NCBI GenBank assembly: GCA_016212085.1
Contig: JACRHL010000003.1
Coordinates: forward strand, 1 to 64,000
DNA length: 64,000 bases
Origin: Nitrospirota bacterium
Lineage (GTDB): Bacteria; Nitrospirota; JACRHL01
Direction of reading: 5' to 3'
Position 1 is the first letter of the stretch. Each line of letters begins with the position of its first letter. The notes under the pieces are model-generated. The model was not told where the DNA came from. It did no database searches and saw only the letters and a program-made list of their open reading frames with translations. The translations under genes were made by a program, and so were the position numbers. Shown piece after piece: positions 43,887-51,746 of this stretch.

Positions 43887-44061
43887 CGTCCGTCACCTCC
43901 CGGAATGGTCCCACGCCACGCGGACCAAGAAAGACGCAATTGGACGCACCAGGATAGCCGCTTTCGGGCCGGAAACAAACCGTTACGCGGCCCAGGGGCG
44001 CGTGGCGCGCAAGCGCTTGAAATCCGGAGCAGCCGGAGAACCACGCCTGTCCGGCATCCCG

Positions 44062-46785
44062 CTACACCCGGCGCGCCGCCCAGCGGCGCAGCAGCGCCTT
44101 TTCGATCTCCACCAGGATCAGCACCGACGCCGAGACCAGCATGATGCGGCCCCAGGCGCCGGCGCCGATGGCCGCCGTGCCGAACAGCGCCTGGGCCGGG
44201 GGCAGGTAGGTCATGCCCATCTGGAACAGCAGCAGGACCGCCACCGCCACCAGGGCGTAGGGGTTGCCGAACAGGCCCGCCCGGTTGAGCACCGGCGCGG
44301 TGAGGTAGCGCGTGTTGAACAGGTAGAACACCTCGAACATCACCAGGGTGTTGACGGCCACGGTGCGCGCCGCCGCGATGGAACCCCCCACGGCGCGCTC
44401 CCACAGGAACAGCCCGAAGGCGCCGGCCACCAGGATGAGCGACACGAACACGATGCGCCAGATGAGCAGGCGGCTCAGCAGCGGCTCGCCCGGGTCACGC
44501 GGCGGCCGCCGCATCACGTCGCCCTCGGCGGGCTCGAAGGCCAGCGCCAGCGCCAGGGTGACGGCGGTGATCATGTTGATCCAGAGAATCTGCACCGGCG
44601 TGATGGGCAGCATGCGGCCCATGGCGATGGCGGCGATCAGGGTCAACGCCTCGCCGCCGTTGGTGGGCAGGATGAACAGGATCGCCTTGCGCAGGTTGTC
44701 GTAAACGGTGCGCCCCTCCTCCACCGCGTTGGCGATGGAGGCGAAGTTGTCATCCGCCAGCACCACCTCGGCCGCCTCCTTGGACACCTCGGTGCCCTTG
44801 AGCCCCATGGCGATCCCCACATCGGCCCGCTTCAGGGCCGGGGCGTCGTTGACGCCATCGCCGGTCATGGCGACCACCTCCCCCTGGGCCTGAAGGGCGG
44901 TCACCAGGCGCAGCTTGTGCTCGGGGCTGGTGCGGGCGAACACGTCGGTGCGGCGGACGGTCTCGGCCAGCCCGCGCTCGTCCATGGCATCCAGGGCGTG
45001 GCCGGTGACGGCCGCACCGCCCGCGCCGATGCCCAGTTGCGCCGCCACCGCCGCCGCCGTGCGGGCGTGGTCGCCGGTGATCATCTTCACCCGGATACCC
45101 GCCGCGCGGCACTGGCCGACCGCGCGGATGGCCTCCTCCCTGGGCGGATCGATGATGCCCACCAGGCCCAGCAGGGTGAGCCCCTCCTCCAGGTCCGCCG
45201 GCGTCAGCATCCGGTGGTGGTCGCCGGTGGCCCGGAAGGCGATGGCCAGCAGGCGCTCCCCCTGCGCGGCCATGCGGTCGAGGTGGTGTTCCCAGTAGGG
45301 AGCGTCGAGCGGGTGATCCTCCCCGTGCTCGCGCTGGCGGGAGCACAGGCGCAGCAGCTCCTCGGGCGCGCCCTTCACGTACACGAACCCGCGCCCCGCC
45401 CGATCGTGGTGCAGGGTGGCCATGTAGCGGTTCTCCGATGCGAACGGGATCACGTCGGTACGGGGCCAGCGCTCCCGCTCCAGCGCCGGGTCCAGGCCGG
45501 CCTTGAGGGCCATCACCACCAGGGCCGCCTCGGTGGGGTCGCCCTTCGGTATCCAGTGGCCCGCCTCCATCTCCACGTGCGCGTCGTTGCACAACAGGGC
45601 GGCGCGGGTCAGCTCGCCCAGGACCGGGTGGGCGTCCCGCGTCACGTCGCGGTCCTCGAACCGGAAGCTGCCGTGGGGGTCGTAGCCCACGCCCGTCACC
45701 TGGAACGGCCCCCTGCCGGTGGCGACGGAACGGACCGTCATCTCGTTGCGGGTGAGGGTGCCGGTCTTGTCGGAACAGATGACGGTGACCGATCCAAGGG
45801 TTTCCACCGCCGGCAGCCGGCGGATGATGGCGTTGCGCCGGGCCATGCGCTGCACGCCGATGGCCAGGGTGATGGTCATGATGGCCGGCAACCCCTCGGG
45901 GATGGCGGCCACCGCCAGCCCCACCGCCGCGATGAACATGTCGCCGGACGTATAGCCGCGGAACAGCACGCCGAACAGAAAGGTGGCCGACGCCACGGCC
46001 ACGATGGCGGCGGTGAGCCACCGGCTGAAACGGGCCACCTGCCTGAGCAGGGGCGTGCTGAGGGTCTGCACCGCGCGCAGCAGGGCGCTGATGCGGCCGA
46101 TCTCGGTGCCGTCGCCGGTCGCGACCACCAGGGCGGTGCCCTGCCCTCCGGTGACCAGGGTGCCGGAGTAGGCCATGCAGGTGCGGTCCGCCAGCATCGC
46201 GTCGGCCGCCACCGCCGCGACGCCCTTCTCCACGGGCGCCGACTCGCCGGTGAGCACGGCCTCGTCCACCCGCAGGTTCCTCACCTGCAACAGGCGGAGG
46301 TCGGCGGGAACCCGGTCCCCCGGCTGCAACATCACCACGTCACCGGGCACCAGGCCCTCGGCCGGAATCACCTGGTAACGCCCGTCGCGCCACACGGCGG
46401 CCTGGGGCGACAGCATCTCGCGGATGGCGTCGATGGCGCGCTCCGCCTTGCCTTCCTGCATGAAGCCGATCAGCGCGTTCACCAGCACCACGCCCAGGAT
46501 CACGCCGGAATCCACCCAGTGGCCCAGGGCGATGGTGACCGCGCCGGCCACCAGGAGCACATAGATGATCACGTTGTGGAACTGGGTCGCGAACCGCCCC
46601 AGCGGGCCCCGCCGCTGGGGCGGGCGCAGGCGGTTGGCGCCGTGCCGCGCCAGACGCGCCGCCGCCTCGGCGCCGGACAGCCCTCCGGGCTGGCTGTGCA
46701 ACGCATCCAGCGCCGCGTCCGGCGCCTGCGCGTGCCAGCTTGCGGCCTCGGGCCGCGAACCGGTTATCGTGGGGCGCGCATCCAC
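44062..46785 (-). CDS. P2-type cation-transporting ATPase (Ca2+-like)
   Basis: This protein of about 907 residues pumps cations at the cost of ATP. The N-terminal cation ATPase domain ([18 protein letters not shown]) is followed by the membrane core with [20 protein letters not shown] (TM4 PEGLP). The phosphorylated Asp is D339 in [26 protein letters not shown] lies in the nucleotide domain, then [20 protein letters not shown]. The C-terminal ATPase domain ends in [11 protein letters not shown]. The start is taken at GTG 46785 (GGAGGG upstream), with GTG 46836 as the alternative. It is closest to the bacterial SERCA-like P2A group, although metal selectivity is not certain. Confidence 0.9.
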   Translation of the reverse strand: MDARPTITGSRPEAASWHAQAPDAALDALHSQPGGLSGAEAAARLARHGANRLRPPQRRGPLGRFATQFHNVIIYVLLVAGAVTIALGHWVDSGVILGVVLVNALIGFMQEGKAERAIDAIREMLSPQAAVWRDGRYQVIPAEGLVPGDVVMLQPGDRVPADLRLLQVRNLRVDEAVLTGESAPVEKGVAAVAADAMLADRTCMAYSGTLVTGGQGTALVVATGDGTEIGRISALLRAVQTLSTPLLRQVARFSRWLTAAIVAVASATFLFGVLFRGYTSGDMFIAAVGLAVAAIPEGLPAIMTITLAIGVQRMARRNAIIRRLPAVETLGSVTVICSDKTGTLTRNEMTVRSVATGRGPFQVTGVGYDPHGSFRFEDRDVTRDAHPVLGELTRAALLCNDAHVEMEAGHWIPKGDPTEAALVVMALKAGLDPALERERWPRTDVIPFASENRYMATLHHDRAGRGFVYVKGAPEELLRLCSRQREHGEDHPLDAPYWEHHLDRMAAQGERLLAIAFRATGDHHRMLTPADLEEGLTLLGLVGIIDPPREEAIRAVGQCRAAGIRVKMITGDHARTAAAVAAQLGIGAGGAAVTGHALDAMDERGLAETVRRTDVFARTSPEHKLRLVTALQAQGEVVAMTGDGVNDAPALKRADVGIAMGLKGTEVSKEAAEVVLADDNFASIANAVEEGRTVYDNLRKAILFILPTNGGEALTLIAAIAMGRMLPITPVQILWINMITAVTLALALAFEPAEGDVMRRPPRDPGEPLLSRLLIWRIVFVSLILVAGAFGLFLWERAVGGSIAAARTVAVNTLVMFEVFYLFNTRYLTAPVLNRAGLFGNPYALVAVAVLLLFQMGMTYLPPAQALFGTAAIGAGAWGRIMLVSASVLILVEIEKALLRRWAARRV

Positions 46786-47205
46786 CTGCCGTTCACCCTC
46801 CCGCCGTCTGGCATCGCTCCCACCGGGGAGCCCCACGGACCGTCAGGACCCTGTTACATGTTAGCTGAGATATCCACCTGCGTGCCGCCGGCGGGGGACG
46901 CGGGGCCTGGGGGAGTGGGCTTGCGCGGCCCGGCAGGGAAGCTTTTCGCTGCCGCCCGGCGCGGGACGCGGACGAAGGTCCGGCTCCGCATCGTCCGGGC
47001 GCATCGGGTTGGCGATGTCGTGGCGGTGGGTTATCGTCCGGTCAGCCATCGTCTCGCGGCCGCGGGTCCCTTCCCGGGAAAGATTATCCCTTGCACCGCT
47101 TGCAGTCCGTCTAGCAGCGAGCTACATTGACTTACAAGCGCGTGCGAACGGCACCGATCGTATCCTGCGGTAATGGCCGTTCCACCGAAACAGGAGGGGG
47201 GGACG
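46786..47205. other. Intergenic region between divergent ATPase and cytochrome-porin genes
   Basis: About 420 bases without a convincing gene. The only distinct elements are a perfect 10-bp palindrome TTCCCGGGAA (47071-47080) and the ribosome site CAGGAGGGGGG just before 47206. Promoters for both divergent genes should be here, but I could not locate a good -35/-10 pair. Confidence 0.5.
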
Positions 47206-48519
47206 ATGTCCAGTTTCGATCCAGTGGCAATGCGGGTGGGGATGGCCTGGCAAGGGGGAGCGCGGTCCGCCGTGGCCCTGCTGGCGATGGGGATGATGTT
47301 CGTCGGGGGCGTGATCGCCCTGGCGTGGCCCGAGCAGGCCGGCGCCACGGCCCAGTGGTCGCGCAAGTACCAGGTCCCGTGCGGGACCTGCCACACGGTG
47401 TTCCCGCGCCTGAACCCCTACGGCGAGCGGTTCATGCGCAACGGCTACCAGAACCCGGACGCCGAGTCGCCGGACGGCGACGAGAAGAAGCGCCGGATCG
47501 GCCAGAACCTGGTGCTCGACGACGTTTCGAACCTGCTCGGCTTCCGCCTGAGCCTCACGCCCCTCAAGGTGCAGGAGAACGGCACCACCGTCGCCGGCGA
47601 CAAGCGCTCCCAGCTCACCATCGGCGACGCCAACTGGATCCAGTTCTTCGTGGCCGGCTCCATCTTCAAGGACGTCTCGTTCTTCACGGAGATGGAGTTC
47701 GAGGACGACGCCTTCGGGTTCACCTGGTGGAAGCTGGGCTTCCACAACCTGGGCGGCACCACGGCCGCCAACGTGACGATGGGGAACGTCTCGCCCATCG
47801 AGTTCTCCAGCCACTCCAACCGGCTGCGCATCGTGGTTCCGGTCTCGAACGCCGTGTACGCGGTACGCACCGCCAACGGCAGCGGCGATGACGACCTGAG
47901 CGTGAGCGGCTCCCTGCCCGGCATCCAGTATTACGGCTACAAGGGCCCGGCGATCTGGTGGGCGGGGGTGAGCCCCGGCAGTTCGTCCGCCGACGTGAAC
48001 GACAGCCGGTACTACTGGGCGGGCGGGCGCCTGGAGGTGAGCGAGGCGCAGGCATCCCCCTTCGAGGGCAGCAACGTCAGCCTGTGGGCCATGACCGGCG
48101 AGGACGGCAACGACACCGCCGCCCCGACCACCGTGAACCGCACCTCCAACACCACCCGCTACCAGGTGGCGGGCAACCTGCGCCACGGCGCCCTGGACGT
48201 GCAGGGCTCCTATGTCTGGGGCGAGGACGACGACGGCAACCTGGCCACCGCCGCCCAGGACAAGTTCGAGTTCGACGGCGTGGCGTTCCAGGCCGCCTAC
48301 CGGCTGACCGACCGCTGGTACCCGGCGATCTCCTACGACAACGTGAGCAAGCAGTTGGCCGGCGTGGCGCTGGAGGACGTGCGCACCATCACCCCCTCCA
48401 TCTCCTACCTGCCGCGGGACAACATGCGCCTGGGGCTGTACGCCACCCTGGACCTGAACAACGACACCGGGCACGATGGCACCAGCAGCCTGCTGATCAA
48501 CCTGCGCACCATGTTCTAG
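47206..48519 (+). CDS. Cyc2-like fused monoheme cytochrome-porin
   Basis: This 437-residue protein has an N-terminal signal segment (LLAMGMMFVGGVIALAWPEQ) and one heme motif C59xxCH63 in WSRKYQVPCGTCHTVFPRLN. The following PYGERFMRNGYQNPD matches the pattern after the heme in Cyc2 fused cytochrome-porins (CH, P-x-L-x-P-F/Y-G, then F..NGY). The rest is beta-rich with a terminal Phe (LLINLRTMF), as expected for a barrel. Cyc2 oxidises Fe(II) at the cell surface in neutrophilic and acidophilic iron oxidisers. A cytochrome c gene follows after 12 bases. Function in this organism is inferred. Confidence 0.72.
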   Translation: MSSFDPVAMRVGMAWQGGARSAVALLAMGMMFVGGVIALAWPEQAGATAQWSRKYQVPCGTCHTVFPRLNPYGERFMRNGYQNPDAESPDGDEKKRRIGQNLVLDDVSNLLGFRLSLTPLKVQENGTTVAGDKRSQLTIGDANWIQFFVAGSIFKDVSFFTEMEFEDDAFGFTWWKLGFHNLGGTTAANVTMGNVSPIEFSSHSNRLRIVVPVSNAVYAVRTANGSGDDDLSVSGSLPGIQYYGYKGPAIWWAGVSPGSSSADVNDSRYYWAGGRLEVSEAQASPFEGSNVSLWAMTGEDGNDTAAPTTVNRTSNTTRYQVAGNLRHGALDVQGSYVWGEDDDGNLATAAQDKFEFDGVAFQAAYRLTDRWYPAISYDNVSKQLAGVALEDVRTITPSISYLPRDNMRLGLYATLDLNNDTGHDGTSSLLINLRTMF

Positions 48520-48531
48520 GGGGAGGGGACC

Positions 48532-48885
48532 ATGCATCACCTGACACGGATCGCGGCCGGGCTGGCCGTGGCCGGCTGCATCACCCATGCCCCGGCGGCG
48601 TGGGCCCAGGCGCCGGAGGCCTTCTCCCGCTACGGCTGCGACGGCTGCCACACGGTAAGCGCCTACGGCATCGGCACGGCGCCTACGGCCGACGCCGGGG
48701 GCCCGCCGGACCTGTCCGACGTGGGCACCCGCCGGGACGCCGCGTTCATCCAGGGCTTCCTGAAGAAACAGGTGGCCCTGGACGGCCGCAAGCACATGCT
48801 GCGCTTCCCCGGCTCCGACGCGGAGCTGAGCGCCCTGGCCGGCTGGCTGGTCACCCTCGACCGGCCCCCGGCCCCGGCGCCGTGA
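48532..48885 (+). CDS. Small class I cytochrome c
   Basis: The 117-residue precursor has a signal peptide ending APAAWAQ. Heme motif C36xxCH40 is in FSRYGCDGCHTVSAYGIG, a Met in RKHMLRFPGSDAELSALAG may be the sixth ligand, and the terminal helix is LAGWLVTLDRP. The size suits a periplasmic electron shuttle. It starts 12 bases after the cytochrome-porin and is probably its redox partner. Confidence 0.88.
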   Translation: MHHLTRIAAGLAVAGCITHAPAAWAQAPEAFSRYGCDGCHTVSAYGIGTAPTADAGGPPDLSDVGTRRDAAFIQGFLKKQVALDGRKHMLRFPGSDAELSALAGWLVTLDRPPAPAP

Positions 48886-49140
48886 CCGGCCGCCCGGGAA
48901 GGGCGGGCGGAATGAGGGCGTGGCAAGCCCGACAACTTGGTGGGCCGTTCCAGCCGATCCGCGTCCGGCCGGTTGACGCCGGACTGCATTGCATGCGGCT
49001 CAACCCATGGGGCCGTCCTCGCCGGACTCGAACCGGACATCGCCGCTTCCCGCTCGTTATTTCGCTTCGCCACACCTCGGGAACACCGGCTTTCCCGACA
49101 GTCTGAAACCCCAGCCGGCGCCGACGTTCCGGCGCCGACC

Positions 49141-49716
49141 TTGATAACGAGGCGAGCCATTCGGTACAGCGCAAACCGATTGACTGGAACTCGCCACCTG
49201 CTCTGCGGCGTGGGAGCGTTGGTCTTTTTGGGCGGCTGTGTCCCGAAGATCGAATCCATTCGCTATATTTCCCTGGATGGGTACGCAAAAAACAACGCGG
49301 ACGCCCGCGTGGTTGAGCGCGCACGGGGCACGTGGGCAAGACCCCATTTTTTCATCGGTAAAATCCCTACCCGCTACGAGGTCGCACGGAAGGACTATAC
49401 CCTTGTCTTCGAGGTGCGCCCCAGCCACAGCAGGCCGGGTATCATTCTCAACGTACTCCCCTATCCGGAATACCGTATTGGCTTCCACACCACGGTGGAA
49501 TTGCGGCCCGAGCCATGCGTCAGGTGGACTTGGGACGAAAATAAACCCGGTGAGTGGTTTTTCAGTTACTGGTGTGACAAGAAGGACAGCGACGGCCACA
49601 TCGACATGCACCTGCTCTTTACGGTGTTCGATCAAGGCGGTGCCGTGGTGGCGGAGGAGGCCATCCCTTATACGGTTGAGTGGAACGGCTTTTTCGGGTA
49701 CGTCGATGCGATTTAG
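49141..49716 (+). CDS. Orphan lipoprotein, unknown function
   Basis: The 191-residue precursor (TTG at 49141; TTG at 49180 also possible) has a lipobox at LVFLGGCVPKIESIRYISLD. The mature domain is beta-rich with many aromatics (PSHSRPGIILNVLPYPEYRI, RWTWDENKPGEWFFSYWCDK), unlike the GC-rich neighbours. No start has a clean ribosome site, so the boundary is uncertain. It begins the lower-GC region. Family not recognised. Confidence 0.6.
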   Translation: MITRRAIRYSANRLTGTRHLLCGVGALVFLGGCVPKIESIRYISLDGYAKNNADARVVERARGTWARPHFFIGKIPTRYEVARKDYTLVFEVRPSHSRPGIILNVLPYPEYRIGFHTTVELRPEPCVRWTWDENKPGEWFFSYWCDKKDSDGHIDMHLLFTVFDQGGAVVAEEAIPYTVEWNGFFGYVDAI

Positions 49717-49778
49717 TCTCACGCCCCAAGCAAGGCGCGTGACCCCTTGTAATATCTTCATCGCCACCCTCACCACGG

Positions 49779-50108
49779 GTGGACGATGCCAAACGGGTGC
49801 TGGAGTCCGGCACCACGGCGGAGCTGCGGAACCTTAAGTGCCAGGTGCGGTCCATATTCGAGCAGCGCGACGCCGAAATTGCCGGTCTGGCGCGCGAGAA
49901 CGCCCGCCTAAGGGCCGAGGTCGCGGGCCATGCCGCCGCGTTGCTTGAATCGGCTGTGCGGCGTTCCCGCCTCCTGTCCGTACACCGACCGACCGACGCG
50001 CTGACGTTGTTGTTGAATGACGCCCTGGTGGCCCTGGACATGGGCGCCATCAAGATGGTTCACGACGAATGCCACCTCGAGCGGTTCCGCGACAGGGTGA
50101 CGCCATGA
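49779..50108 (+). CDS. Short coiled-coil protein, phage/plasmid-type cassette
   Basis: The 109-residue protein starts with GTG (MDDAKRVLESGTTAELRNLK). It has a coiled-coil-like middle (IAGLARENARLRAEVAGHAA) and a basic linker (VRRSRLLSVHRP). No family was recognised. Its stop overlaps the next start (ATGA). With the two following genes it forms a cassette typical of prophage or integrated-element DNA. Confidence 0.55.
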   Translation: MDDAKRVLESGTTAELRNLKCQVRSIFEQRDAEIAGLARENARLRAEVAGHAAALLESAVRRSRLLSVHRPTDALTLLLNDALVALDMGAIKMVHDECHLERFRDRVTP

Positions 50109-50323
50109 GCCACCTGGACGGCTTCATCCAGCTCATTGCCCTCCGAGAGCTGGCCGCCGCCAGTGCCCCGCCGCACGTAAACCCAACCACCACGCACGCC
50201 TGGATCGTCACCGATGCGTGCGTGCGTGGTGCGGGCCGAGCCGTCGCGGAACATGCGCCGGAGCGGGTAGGCGAGTACTTGCAGCGCGCACGCCATGCTG
50301 TTCTAGTGGAGCTTGGCCTGTGA
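50105..50323 (+). CDS. Small hypothetical protein, coupled cassette
   Basis: The 72-residue protein (MSHLDGFIQLIALRELAAAS) starts at an ATG that overlaps the upstream stop, and its own stop overlaps the next start (GTGA). It is helical with Ala/Arg-rich character (HAPERVGEYLQRARHAVLVE). No function can be named. Confidence 0.5.
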   Translation: MSHLDGFIQLIALRELAAASAPPHVNPTTTHAWIVTDACVRGAGRAVAEHAPERVGEYLQRARHAVLVELGL

Positions 50324-50634
50324 GGAACGGCCAGGGAAGGTTCCTCAAGGGCTTTTCAGGTAACGCGGGAGGCCGCCCCGCCGTCTTGAGGGGAGTGCGC
50401 GAGCTTGCCCAACAGCACGGCCCGGAAGCCATCGCCGCCATGGTGGACCTGATGCGGTCTGCAAAACTGGAAGCCGTCCGTCTAGCCGCCGCCGAGGCGC
50501 TACTGTCTCGCGGCTACGGCAAGCCGGCCGTTCAGATCGGCGATGGGCCGGACACCCCGCCGTTGACCGTCATCGTCACGAGATACGACGATCCGGAACG
50601 CACCCTGACCAGTCAAATGGAGGCCAACCCCTAG
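50320..50634 (+). CDS. DUF5681-type protein (phage/plasmid cassette)
   Basis: The 104-residue protein starts with GTG at 50320 and opens with GRFLKGFSGNAGGRP, the GRFxKGxSGNxxGRP pattern of DUF5681, a small domain common near terminase and other genes of phages and mobile elements. A helical repeat-like middle (AIAAMVDLMRSAKLEAVRLA) and the tail VIVTRYDDPERT complete it. No terminase follows, so this is a remnant cassette. Confidence 0.65.
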   Translation: MRNGQGRFLKGFSGNAGGRPAVLRGVRELAQQHGPEAIAAMVDLMRSAKLEAVRLAAAEALLSRGYGKPAVQIGDGPDTPPLTVIVTRYDDPERTLTSQMEANP

Positions 50635-50679
50635 GAACGCTGAGATCACGAGCCCTCACGCCGTTTTTTGGCGGCCCGT

Positions 50680-50734
50680 GTTACCTACAGCGTTACCTAA
50701 AAGCAACAAGGGGCTAGGCCTAACCGACCTAACC
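50680..50734. repeat. Short direct repeats beside the mobile-type cassette
   Basis: GTTACCTA occurs at 50680-50687 and 50692-50699 (12-base period), and CCTAACC at 50719-50725 and 50728-50734. They sit in the 266-base gap after the DUF5681 gene, which holds no other feature. They could be arm-type integrase or replication sites, but no integrase is present. Confidence 0.3.
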
Positions 50735-50900
50735 CATTGTTTTAATTGGCTCCCCTCTGTTGCCAGGTGTAGAACCGGGGCAGGTGTGGCGTCAATGGAG
50801 GTCTGGTTCCGAACGAAGGAAGGCGGGTGTCAGGGGAATACGGTCACTGTACACACGGCCCCGGTACACCTGAGCGTCGGGTAAATGCGACCCTTCCACA

Positions 50901-51746
50901 TTAGAACGGACCATCAAGGTCTTCTGAATACTCCTCCACCGGCATTCCGCCAAGGTTGCTGACCGCCACCGCGGCCTCGATAGCCGGCCCGAACCTATCG
51001 TTGGCGCGGGACGTGTCGATGGACACAATTTGGCGAGTCAGGCTGAACCCTCCGACCAGAGTAGCGCCACCAAGGTATCCCAAAGTCCGGCATACGAAGT
51101 TTCCGAGCGTGCCATCCATCGGCACGACAATGTTACATTCGAACGCCGCCTTGTCGATACGCAGGGGGTAAATATCGCTCCTATACCCCCGTTTTCGCAG
51201 CATCCCAGAAATCTTCTCGGCGTCGTCCAAGCTCTGGTCGACCAACCTCAAATATCCCCTTTCGTTGTCCGCGGCAAGCACACCAATTACAGGCTCGACC
51301 CCAAGCGCTTCACAGATCTTTGCCGCTTGGGTGGCAAGATAGGACCTGCCCGCGACGGATGTGGCGTCGTGCTGAACTACGGGCGTTAGAAACCACTCGT
51401 TTCCGCAAATATCCTCAATTAGACAAGGGCACATCACATCCCGAGGAATATTGAATTGCTCCCTAAAAGCATCATGATAGTAAGAGTAATAGAGTTGCCC
51501 ACGAACTACACCATCAACTTGTCCAGATGCTGCCAATGCGATCAGCTGGTCGGCAGTCGCTTCTTCTCCTCCCGTCGCCGGCACACATTCGTAGCCATCG
51601 ACTTCGGCCCCAACAACAATAACGTCGGCGACACAAGCGCCTTCTCTTAGACTGTCGCGAAATTTTTCCGTGACCTCAACCGCACCAATCCCGATCCGCC
51701 GACGCCTTTTACATGCACTCTGAATCGCGTCACGCAGCCCCCTCAT
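50901..51746 (-). CDS. Phosphotransacetylase/MtxX-like protein, last gene of the ABC-fusion operon
   Basis: This 281-residue soluble protein shows IGIGAVEVTEKFRDSLREGA and VDGVVRGQLYYSYYHDAF (the position of the DG/AFV-K/RG motif in phosphate acyltransferases). A C-terminal LGNFVCRTLGYLGGATLVGG ends in SNLGGMPVEE. This pattern resembles the PTA_PTB fold and its archaeal relative MtxX, which is annotated as a methyltransferase-related marker protein. The match is weak and the enzymatic role is unproven. The ATG at 51746 directly abuts the stop of the upstream fusion gene, so it is translated from the same message. Confidence 0.5.
   Translation of the reverse strand: MRGLRDAIQSACKRRRRIGIGAVEVTEKFRDSLREGACVADVIVVGAEVDGYECVPATGGEEATADQLIALAASGQVDGVVRGQLYYSYYHDAFREQFNIPRDVMCPCLIEDICGNEWFLTPVVQHDATSVAGRSYLATQAAKICEALGVEPVIGVLAADNERGYLRLVDQSLDDAEKISGMLRKRGYRSDIYPLRIDKAAFECNIVVPMDGTLGNFVCRTLGYLGGATLVGGFSLTRQIVSIDTSRANDRFGPAIEAAVAVSNLGGMPVEEYSEDLDGPF

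Noticed and set aside
48990-49060. tRNA-like T-arm on the minus strand (GGTTCGAGTCC) near the start of the accessory region
   Set aside because: The T-stem is only 4 of 5 paired, no matching acceptor or anticodon arm is found, and CCA falls two bases off. It is not a tRNA, and an integration scar cannot be shown.
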